Shown: in pieces, positions 55,238 through 62,612 of the stretch
Layout: each line of letters begins with the position of its first letter
Position numbering within the stretch: the first letter of the stretch is position 1
Assembly: GCF_009604425.1 (NCBI RefSeq)
Contig: NZ_WEGI01000016.1
Coordinates: forward strand, 62,001 to 126,000
Reading direction: 5' to 3'
DNA from: Nocardia aurantia
Lineage (GTDB): Bacteria > Actinomycetota > Actinomycetes > Mycobacteriales > Mycobacteriaceae
DNA: 64,000 bases
Translations under genes and position numbers: made by a program
The notes under the pieces: model-generated
What the model was told of the DNA's origin: nothing
The model's database searches: none
Seen by the model: the letters and a program-made list of their open reading frames with translations, nothing else

Positions 55238-56527
55238 ATGCCGGCAATCGTCCTGATCGGCGCCCAATGGGGCGACGAGGGTAAGGGCAAGGCTACCGAC
55301 CTGCTCGGCGGTCGGGTCCAGTGGGTCGTCCGCTACCAGGGCGGCAACAATGCCGGGCACACCGTGGTGCTGCCCAACGGTGACAACTTCGCGCTGCATC
55401 TGATCCCGTCCGGCATCCTCACGCCCTCGGTGACCAATGTCATCGGCAACGGCGTGGTCGTGGACCCGGGCGTGCTGCTCGCCGAACTGTCCGGGCTGGA
55501 GGAGCGCGGCGTCGACACCGGCAAGCTGCTGCTGTCGGCCGACGCGCACCTGATCATGCCGTACCACGTGGCCATCGATAAGGTCACCGAGCGCTTCCTC
55601 GGCAACAAGAAGATCGGCACCACCGGCCGCGGCATCGGCCCCTGCTACCAGGACAAGGTGGCCCGCGTGGGCGTGCGGGTCGCCGATCTGCTGGACGAGA
55701 AGATCCTCACCCAGAAGGTCGAGGCCGCCCTGGAGTTCAAGAACCAGGTGCTGGTGAAGATCTACAACCGGCGCGCGCTGGACCCGCAGCAGGTGGTCGA
55801 CGAGGTGCTGACCAAGGCCGAGGGCTTCGCGCACCGGATCAGCGACACCCGCCTGCTGCTCAACCAGGCGCTGGAACGCGACGAGACCGTCCTGCTGGAG
55901 GGCTCCCAGGGCACCCTGCTGGACGTCGACCACGGCACCTATCCGTATGTGACCTCCTCGAATCCGACCGCGGGCGGCGCCGCGGTGGGTTCCGGCATCG
56001 GCCCGAACCGGATCGGCACGGTGCTCGGCATCCTGAAGGCGTACACCACCCGCGTCGGCTCCGGCCCGTTCCCGACCGAATTGTTCGACGAGTCCGGTGC
56101 CTACCTCGCCAAGACCGGCGGCGAGGTCGGCGTGACCACCGGCCGTGCCCGCCGGACCGGCTGGTTCGACGCGGTCATCGCGCGCTACGCCACCCGGGTG
56201 AACGGCATCACCGACTACTTCCTCACCAAGCTGGACGTGCTGTCGAGCCTGGACCGGGTGCCGATCTGCGTCGCCTACGAGATCGATGGCGAGCGGGTCG
56301 AGCAGATGCCGACCACCCAGACCGAATTCCACCACGCCAAGCCGATCTACGAGGAGATGCCGGGCTGGTGGGAGGACATCTCCGGGGCGCGCAGTTTCGA
56401 GGAGTTGCCCGCCGCCGCCCGCGCCTACGTGCTGCGCCTGGAGGAGCTGTCCGGTGCGCGGATCTCCTGCATCGGCGTCGGTCCGGGCCGCGATCAGACC
56501 ATTGTCCGGCACGACGTTCTGGCCTGA
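55238..56527 (+). CDS. purA: Adenylosuccinate synthetase
   Basis: The protein has 429 residues. It joins IMP and aspartate with GTP to form adenylosuccinate, the first step from IMP to AMP. The GTP-binding loop GAQWGDEGKGK is at the N-terminus, and the IMP/Asp loops include YQGGNNAGHTVV, TTGRGIGPCYQDK, EGSQGTLLDVDHGTYP (in part) and TTGRARRTGWFD. ATG 55238 lies behind TAGGAG. The sequence is complete and of normal length. Confidence 0.99.
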   Translation: MPAIVLIGAQWGDEGKGKATDLLGGRVQWVVRYQGGNNAGHTVVLPNGDNFALHLIPSGILTPSVTNVIGNGVVVDPGVLLAELSGLEERGVDTGKLLLSADAHLIMPYHVAIDKVTERFLGNKKIGTTGRGIGPCYQDKVARVGVRVADLLDEKILTQKVEAALEFKNQVLVKIYNRRALDPQQVVDEVLTKAEGFAHRISDTRLLLNQALERDETVLLEGSQGTLLDVDHGTYPYVTSSNPTAGGAAVGSGIGPNRIGTVLGILKAYTTRVGSGPFPTELFDESGAYLAKTGGEVGVTTGRARRTGWFDAVIARYATRVNGITDYFLTKLDVLSSLDRVPICVAYEIDGERVEQMPTTQTEFHHAKPIYEEMPGWWEDISGARSFEELPAAARAYVLRLEELSGARISCIGVGPGRDQTIVRHDVLA

Positions 56528-56628
56528 TGGGCGGTGCCACATTTCGGCCGTCGCGCCGGTGCGACGCGAACCGCGCCGAGGTAACAATTCAGGCGCGAAA
56601 TGTCGGACCGGCCTGGCACCATGGAGCC

Positions 56629-57828
56629 ATGACTTCGCGGAGCGAGGATGCGCCGGCGTCGCATCCGCAGCCGCGGCGCGCCCGGCCACCCGCCGACCGC
56701 GCGATCGAGCCGACCGCGGCAGCGTGGGCGGAGCGAGCGAACATGGCCGAATCCGCGGTGCTGTCCCGGCATCTGCGGACGCTGTGGGGGATTCCGGGGG
56801 CCGAGTTGGCCGTGGTGGGCTGGCCTGCCACCCGTCGTGAACGGATCTTCGCGACCTGGGACTACTGGTGGCAGGCCCACCTGCTGGACTGCGTGATCGA
56901 TGCCGCCAACCGGGAGGCCACCCCGGCCCGCACGCGGCGCATCGCGGCGATCGCGCACGGTCACCGGGTTCGCAACATCACCGGCTGGACCAACGACTAC
57001 TACGACGACATGGCCTGGCTGGCCCTGGCGCTGGAGCGGGCCGACCGCACCCGCGGCCTCACCGACCTGCGCGGCGGGCTGGCCGCCCTGGAGAAGGAGA
57101 TCGTCGAGGGCTGGCAGTCGCCGGCCGGGGCGATGCCGTGGCGTAAGGGCGCGGACTATTTCAACGCGCCCGCCAACGGTCCGGTGGGCATTCTGCTGGC
57201 CCGCCTCGGCCGACACGCCCGAGCGCGGGAGGTAGCCGATTGGCTGCACGAGACGCTGCGCGATCCGGAGACCGGGCTGATCCTCGACGGTATCCACCTG
57301 CCGTCGGGCGAGTTGGAGCGGCCGGTCTTCACCTACTGCCAGGGCACGGTGCTCGGCCTGGAAACCGAATTGGCCGTTCGCACCGGCGAATTCGAGCATG
57401 TCGACCGGGTACAGCAGTTGCTGTGCGCGGTCGAGGAGCATCTCACCGCCGATGCGGTGGTCACCGGCGGTGGTGGCGGCGACGGCGGCCTGTTCAACGG
57501 CATCCTGGCCCGGTACCTGGCCGTGGTCGCGGTGATGCTGCCGGGCGAGGGCGCCGCGCAGGTGGCCGCGCGGCGGACGGCGGCGCGGATCGTGACATGT
57601 TCGGCGCGCGCGGCCTGGGATCACCGCCTGGAGGTGGAGGGCGAGCCGCTGTTCGGCCACGACTGGTCCCGACCGGCTCGGATGCCCACCGGCACGTTCG
57701 GCGCGGGTTATGTCAGCGTGGGCGGATCGGTGGTGGCGTCCCGCAATCCGGAGCGTGACCTGTCGGTGCAACTGTCCGGCTGGCTGCTCATGGAGGCCGC
57801 CCACCTGGTCACCGCGGCAGGCTTCTGA
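56629..57828 (+). CDS. Glycoside hydrolase family 76 protein (alpha-1,6-mannanase-like)
   Basis: The protein has 399 residues from ATG 56629. The GH76 signature YYDDMAWLALAL gives the catalytic Asp pair at 126-127. Other family blocks are WDYWWQAHLLDCVIDAA, PWRKGADYFNAPANGP and YCQGTVLGLE. It probably acts on alpha-1,6-linked mannose, perhaps mannan or lipomannan. No signal peptide is visible, so it may act in the cytosol or leave by another route. M. tuberculosis has a relative here (Rv0365c). Confidence 0.88.
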   Translation: MTSRSEDAPASHPQPRRARPPADRAIEPTAAAWAERANMAESAVLSRHLRTLWGIPGAELAVVGWPATRRERIFATWDYWWQAHLLDCVIDAANREATPARTRRIAAIAHGHRVRNITGWTNDYYDDMAWLALALERADRTRGLTDLRGGLAALEKEIVEGWQSPAGAMPWRKGADYFNAPANGPVGILLARLGRHARAREVADWLHETLRDPETGLILDGIHLPSGELERPVFTYCQGTVLGLETELAVRTGEFEHVDRVQQLLCAVEEHLTADAVVTGGGGGDGGLFNGILARYLAVVAVMLPGEGAAQVAARRTAARIVTCSARAAWDHRLEVEGEPLFGHDWSRPARMPTGTFGAGYVSVGGSVVASRNPERDLSVQLSGWLLMEAAHLVTAAGF

Positions 57829-57925
57829 ACCTCGGTCCGTGTCCGGGTGCCGACCTGGCGGTCCCGGCTCAGCGGCTGCGCGGCGTGACCCGGACCGCGT
57901 TCATCGTTCCTGCGCGCGGAGCCGC

Positions 57926-58780
57926 CTACATCTCGGTCGCGCGTCTGGGCCGGTTGCCGACGGCGCGACCGGGAAGCGTGGCGGGCGGGCGGTAGTAGGT
58001 GGGCTCGACCGCACGCGGAAGCGGCACCGTATCCGGGGCCGACCGGTGGTAGGCGGGCCCGACGGCACGCGGAAGGGGCATCGTGTCGAGGGCCGCGGTC
58101 TCGTCGTGCGCCGCCTCGTCGATGTCGAAATCCACTGTCGGCCGGGCCATCTCGATCCGATACTGCCGGATCCCGACGGCGGTGCCCAGCACCAGGCCGA
58201 GCACGAGTGTTCCGCTCACGGCCGGCATCAGCCACGGCACCCGGTCCAGGTACCCGCCGGCGTAGAAACCCACCAGCAGCAGTACCGGCGCCCACAGCAC
58301 CGCGCCGATCGTGCTGGCGACGGTGTAGCGGCGATGGTTCATCCGGGCCGCGCCGGCGACCAGCGGGCACAGCGTCCGCACCCACGGCACCCAGCGCGCG
58401 ACCAGCACCGCGAGGAAACCGTGCCGATGCAGCAGGTCGGTCACCCGGCCCAGATTGCGCGCGTTGATGTAGCGCCCGTTCTTGCGGGCGATCAGGCGAT
58501 GCCCGGCACGGTGCCCGACCAGATAGCCGATCTGATTACCGCCGATCGCCGACACCATGGTGCCGACCACCAGCCCCCACACCTGGATGTGACCGGATTC
58601 GTGCGAGGCCAGCACCACACCCGCGGTGAGCAGCATCGAATCACCGGGCAGGAACAGGCCGATGATGAAGGCGCACTCGAGGAAGACGAAGACCAGGACG
58701 ACGGTCCACACGAGCGCCGGGCCGGCGGAATGCAGGGCGCCCGTGCCGACCAGCGCGTGGGATAGCGGAGCGGTGGGCAA
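57926..58780 (-). CDS. DedA-family membrane protein, copy 1, with repeat tail
   Basis: The protein has 284 residues from TTG 58780. The DedA core (residues 15-215) has the FLPGDSMLLTAGVV re-entrant motif and the arginine block RWVPWVRTLCPLVAGAARM. DedA proteins flip lipid carriers such as undecaprenyl phosphate or phosphatidylethanolamine. The cytoplasmic C-terminal tail has two copies of DT(M/V)PLPRAV(G/E)P. It follows DedA copy 2 by 9 bp on the minus strand, forming a two-gene operon. Confidence 0.92.
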   Translation of the reverse strand: MPTAPLSHALVGTGALHSAGPALVWTVVLVFVFLECAFIIGLFLPGDSMLLTAGVVLASHESGHIQVWGLVVGTMVSAIGGNQIGYLVGHRAGHRLIARKNGRYINARNLGRVTDLLHRHGFLAVLVARWVPWVRTLCPLVAGAARMNHRRYTVASTIGAVLWAPVLLLVGFYAGGYLDRVPWLMPAVSGTLVLGLVLGTAVGIRQYRIEMARPTVDFDIDEAAHDETAALDTMPLPRAVGPAYHRSAPDTVPLPRAVEPTYYRPPATLPGRAVGNRPRRATEM

Positions 58781-58789
58781 GGCCGTCTC

Positions 58790-59518
58790 TCAGCGGGTGG
58801 GCTCGTCGACGTGCACGTCGGCACGGGCCGCGGCAGGAGCCGGGGTCGCGCCGCGGTTCAACAGCCGCTTGCCGATCGAAATGATGCCCGGCAGCACCGA
58901 GATCAGCACGATGAGCAGGAAGATCGCCTCGACATGGTCGCGGATGAAGGACACGTTGCCCAGGAAGTATCCGAGGATGGTGACGCCGCCGCCCCACAGC
59001 ACGCCGCCGACGATGTCGAAGGTGACGAAGGTGCGGTAGTCCATCTTCGACACGCCGGCCAGCACCGGCATGAAGGTCCGGACGATCGGGACGAACCGGC
59101 CCAGGATGATCGTCTTCGGCCCGTGCTTCTCGAAGAACTCGTGCGTCTCGGTGACGTAGCTCTGCTTGAAGAAGCGCCCGTCCTCCCGCTGGAACAGGGC
59201 GGGACCGATCGACCGGCCGATCCAGTACCCGCTCTGGTCGCCCAGGAAGGCCACGATCGCGACCGCGGGCACGAGCAGCCAGATGGAGACCGGCGGATGC
59301 GCCGTCGCCGCGAGCAGGCCGCCGGTGAACAGCAGCGAATCGCCCGGCAGGATCGGGAACAGCAGACCGGTCTCGATGAAGACCATGATCAGGATCGCCG
59401 GCAGTACCGCATTCTTCAGCCAGGTCTCCGTCAGCAGATGCATCGGGTCCAGCAGCCCCTTGATACCGGAGCTGCTGGCGAGGACGTCGGAAACTGCCAG
59501 CAAGGTCACGGCCCCCAC
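58790..59518 (-). CDS. DedA-family membrane protein, copy 2 (Rv0364-like)
   Basis: The protein has 242 residues from GTG 59518. The core motif is FPILPGDSLLFTGGLL, followed by GDQSGYWIGRSIGPALF and the arginine block GRFVPIVRTFMPVLAGVSKM. It has all residues of the family and probably works as a lipid-carrier flippase. It lies divergent from fba, as Rv0364 does with Rv0363c. Confidence 0.93.
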   Translation of the reverse strand: MGAVTLLAVSDVLASSSGIKGLLDPMHLLTETWLKNAVLPAILIMVFIETGLLFPILPGDSLLFTGGLLAATAHPPVSIWLLVPAVAIVAFLGDQSGYWIGRSIGPALFQREDGRFFKQSYVTETHEFFEKHGPKTIILGRFVPIVRTFMPVLAGVSKMDYRTFVTFDIVGGVLWGGGVTILGYFLGNVSFIRDHVEAIFLLIVLISVLPGIISIGKRLLNRGATPAPAAARADVHVDEPTR

Positions 59519-59689
59519 AGTACCGGTCGAACCCGAATAGCACCGAACGTCTCGGCAACCTCTCAGGGGCCCCGAGTCGGGTTCTCCGGTGCGGGGCGGG
59601 TTTCGCCGGAATCACACAGGATCTTAATCTGTGTGTCGACAGATTTTCCGCGCCGCATCCGGCGGCCGCACAGACGGAGGTCACTCGAG

Positions 59690-60724
59690 ATGCCCATCGC
59701 GACTCCGGAGGTCTACGCCGAAATGCTCGGCCGGGCCAAAGAGAATTCCTTCGCCTTCCCCGCGATCAACTGCACGTCGTCGGAGACCATCAACGCCGCG
59801 ATCCGCGGTTTCGCCGAGGCGGGCAGTGACGGCATCATCCAGTTCTCCACCGGCGGCGCCGAGTTCGGCTCGGGCCAGGGTGTGAAGGACATGGTCGTCG
59901 GCGCGGTCGCGCTGGCGGAGTTCGCGCACGTCATCGCGGCTCGGTACGACGTCACGATCGCGCTGCACACCGATCACTGCCCCAAGGACAAGCTGGACAC
60001 CTTCGTCCGGCCGCTGCTGGCCATCTCCCAGGAGCGGGTCAGGTCCGGGCAGAACCCGCTGTTCCAGTCCCACATGTGGGACGGTTCCGCCGTGCCGATC
60101 GACGAGAATCTCGACATCGCGAAGGAACTGCTGAAGCAGGCCGCCGCCGCGAACATCATCCTCGAGGTCGAGATCGGCGTCGTCGGCGGCGAGGAGGACG
60201 GCGTCGAGGCGGAGATCAACGAGAAGCTGTACACCTCCTCGGACGACTTCGCGAAGACGATCGACGCGCTCGGCGCCGGGGAGAACGGCAAGTACCTGCT
60301 GGCCGCGACCTTCGGCAACGTGCACGGCGTGTACAAGCCGGGCAATGTGGTGCTCAAGCCCGAGGTGCTGGCCGAGGGCCAGCGGGTCGCCACCGCCAAG
60401 CTGGGCCTGCCGGAGGGCTCGAAGCCGTTCGACTTCGTGTTCCACGGCGGTTCGGGCTCGCTGAAGTCCGAGATCGACGCTTCGCTGCAGTACGGCGTGG
60501 TGAAGATGAACGTCGACACCGACACCCAGTACGCGTTCACCCGCCCGATCGCGGGCCACATGCTCGCCAACTACGACGGTGTGCTGAAGATCGACGGCGA
60601 GGTCGGCAACAAGAAGGTCTACGACCCGCGCAGCTACCTGAAGAAGGCCGAGACGTCGATGGCGCAGCGCGTGATCGAGGCGTGCAACGACCTGCGCTCG
60701 GCCGGGAAGTCGGTCAGCGCGTAG
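59690..60724 (+). CDS. fba: Fructose-bisphosphate aldolase, class II
   Basis: The protein has 344 residues; ATG 59690 is behind GGAGG. It cleaves fructose 1,6-bisphosphate to the two triose phosphates in glycolysis and works in gluconeogenesis. Zinc and catalytic blocks are LHTDHCPKD, LEVEIGVVGGEEDGVE, ATFGNVHGVYKPG and FHGGSGS. The flexible loop and the C-terminal MAQRVIEACNDLRSAG are normal. It is followed by a 13-bp-stem hairpin. Confidence 0.98.
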   Translation: MPIATPEVYAEMLGRAKENSFAFPAINCTSSETINAAIRGFAEAGSDGIIQFSTGGAEFGSGQGVKDMVVGAVALAEFAHVIAARYDVTIALHTDHCPKDKLDTFVRPLLAISQERVRSGQNPLFQSHMWDGSAVPIDENLDIAKELLKQAAAANIILEVEIGVVGGEEDGVEAEINEKLYTSSDDFAKTIDALGAGENGKYLLAATFGNVHGVYKPGNVVLKPEVLAEGQRVATAKLGLPEGSKPFDFVFHGGSGSLKSEIDASLQYGVVKMNVDTDTQYAFTRPIAGHMLANYDGVLKIDGEVGNKKVYDPRSYLKKAETSMAQRVIEACNDLRSAGKSVSA

Positions 60725-60739
60725 CGATCCGGTGTGCCG

Positions 60740-60767
60740 CCCGGCCGGATCCGGGGATCCGGCCGGG
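60740..60767 (+). terminator. Hairpin terminator after fba
   Basis: A 13-bp near-perfect palindromic stem (60740-60752 with 60755-60767) lies 16 bases past the fba stop; the effective loop is larger, as the central bases cannot pair. The following sequence is only weakly U-rich (tcttg). Confidence 0.7.
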
Positions 60768-60888
60768 TCTTGCCGGGCGTGTCGGCCGACCACCGATGTG
60801 GTGCGCCCGGCGGCCCGGACTCCCCGGAAGCTTTCGCCCGAGCGGCAATTCGAGTGAGCCCGCGAACCGAACCTGATGAGGCGTCAAC

Positions 60889-62040
60889 GTGTACGGCCAA
60901 GAACACGCCGGGACGGACCACCGTCCGTCGGTCGACGTGCGGATCCTCGGTCCCGTCCGGCTGCTGATCGACGGCGTGCCGCTGCCCGTGGGCGGGCCGA
61001 AGCCGCGGGCCCTGCTGGCCGCGCTCACGGTGAACCGGCGGCGCGCGGTGAATTCGCAGGCGCTCGGCGACATGGTGTGGAACGAGCAGCCGCCGGACGC
61101 CTACCAGGCCAGCCTGCAGGTGTTCGTCTCGAACATCCGGAAGGCGCTGCGGACCGCGGGCGTCGATCCGGCGGCGGTGCTGCGCACCGAATCGGCCGGA
61201 TATCGGCTGGAGATCGCCGACGAGGACTGTGATCTGGGCCGTTTCGAGACCGCCCGGCGGGCGGGGACCGAGGCCGCCGACGCGGGCCGCCCCGAACGCG
61301 CGGCCAGGTTGTTCGCCGACGCGCTGGCACAGTGGAGCGGCGCCGCCCTCGACGATCTGCCCGGTCTGGTGTTCGCCGAACGCTTCGCCGTCGCGATGCA
61401 CGAGGAGCGCCTGCTGGTCACCTCGGCCCGGATCGATGCCGACATCGCCTGCGGCCGGTCGGCCGCCGTGGTCGGCGAGCTGGTGGCCATGACCACCGCG
61501 CATCCGCTGCGGGAACCGTTGTGGGTGCAGCTGATCAGCGCCCTGTACCTGTCCGGCCGGCAGGCCGACGCGCTGGAGGCGTGCCGCCGGGTGCGCGCGG
61601 TACTCGCCGACGAGCTCGGCATCGATCCGGGCCCGGCCCTGCTGGAACTGGAACAGCGCGTGCTGCGCCAGCAGCCGCTGGACACCGAGGCCATCGCCCG
61701 CGCCGAACGCATGGCCAAGGCGATGACGGAGACCGTGACGGAACGCCCGCGGGCCCGGCGCGGCCGGTTGCGGCTGCCGGACGGGTCGATCGTGCCGATC
61801 GAATCCGGCGGCCTGAAGATCGGCCGGATGACCGACAACGATCTGGTGCTGGAGGATCCGAAGGTCAGCCGGTATCACGCGCAGATCCAGACCGCGCGAA
61901 CCGGTTTGGTGATCCGTGATCTGCATTCGGCGAACGGCGTCTACGTCAACGACGAACCGATCGAGGAGGCCGGCGTGCTCGCTGACGGCGACGAACTGCT
62001 GATCGGCGGGACGGTTCTACGTTTCGAGGCACAGTCCTGA
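60889..62040 (+). CDS. EmbR-like transcriptional regulator (OmpR wHTH, BTAD and FHA domains)
   Basis: The protein has 383 residues from GTG 60889. Residues 15-105 are an OmpR/SARP-type winged helix (VDVRILGPVRLLIDGVPLPV, in part; SNIRKALRTAG). Residues 110-260 are the bacterial transcriptional activation domain, with YLSGRQADALEACRRVRAVLADELGIDPGPALLEL (in part). An FHA domain ends the protein, with phosphothreonine-binding IGRMTDN, VSRYHA and LHSANGVYVN. EmbR regulates arabinosyltransferase genes when phosphorylated by PknH. No kinase and no emb gene lie nearby, so the target is open. The start follows fba by 164 bp. Confidence 0.92.
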   Translation: MYGQEHAGTDHRPSVDVRILGPVRLLIDGVPLPVGGPKPRALLAALTVNRRRAVNSQALGDMVWNEQPPDAYQASLQVFVSNIRKALRTAGVDPAAVLRTESAGYRLEIADEDCDLGRFETARRAGTEAADAGRPERAARLFADALAQWSGAALDDLPGLVFAERFAVAMHEERLLVTSARIDADIACGRSAAVVGELVAMTTAHPLREPLWVQLISALYLSGRQADALEACRRVRAVLADELGIDPGPALLELEQRVLRQQPLDTEAIARAERMAKAMTETVTERPRARRGRLRLPDGSIVPIESGGLKIGRMTDNDLVLEDPKVSRYHAQIQTARTGLVIRDLHSANGVYVNDEPIEEAGVLADGDELLIGGTVLRFEAQS

Positions 62041-62135
62041 CGAACCCGACCGGCGCGGCGTCCCCTTGCGAGCGCGCACCGGGCGCGGCATCGGGTAGTC
62101 CGGCGGATGCCGTCGCGCCCGGAACGACGCCCTGC

Positions 62136-62441
62136 TCAGTGCGCGCAGGCGACGCCGGTGCCCTGGGGATCCAGCAACACGCTGTAACCGGGCTGACCGG
62201 GATAGATCGGACCGCCACCGTCGGCCCAGACCTGCTCGCAGTTCAGGTAGTGCTTCTTGTCCTTGTCGCTGGTCTTACCGGGCCCGGGCACCAGCTGGCC
62301 ACGCGGGCCGACCACCAGATTCGAGCCGTCGGCCCCGGAATTGCCGGAGGCGGCCGGGGCCGGGGTCGCCGTGGCGGCGCCACCGATGAGCAGGGCGGCG
62401 GCGACCGCGGGGAGTAATGCGCTGAGGAACGAAAGCTTCAC
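62136..62441 (-). CDS. Small exported excalibur-like protein
   Basis: The protein has 101 residues from GTG 62441. Residues 1-30 are a signal peptide (ending in the APAA-type region). The C-terminal 40 residues follow the excalibur pattern (YLNCEQVWADGGGPIYPGQPGY, in part; then LLDPQGTGVAC), with two cysteines. The calcium-binding acid residues of the usual DxDxDGxxC loop are replaced (LDPQGTGVAC), so metal binding may be lost. Excalibur domains are found in cell-surface proteins. Confidence 0.8.
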   Translation of the reverse strand: MKLSFLSALLPAVAAALLIGGAATATPAPAASGNSGADGSNLVVGPRGQLVPGPGKTSDKDKKHYLNCEQVWADGGGPIYPGQPGYSVLLDPQGTGVACAH

Positions 62442-62612
62442 GATGACAATCCTGTTCGGAGGTTGCCCTCCACTGTAGGGCGATTCCGCGGACCGGCGTG
62501 GGATGGCCCGATTGTGCTGTTCATCCCAGTAGAGTCTGCGTTCGGCGAAACGGTGTGGCGCACGGACTTCCGGGCCACACCCGGGAAACGCATTCCTCGA
62601 GGGGTTGGTTCA

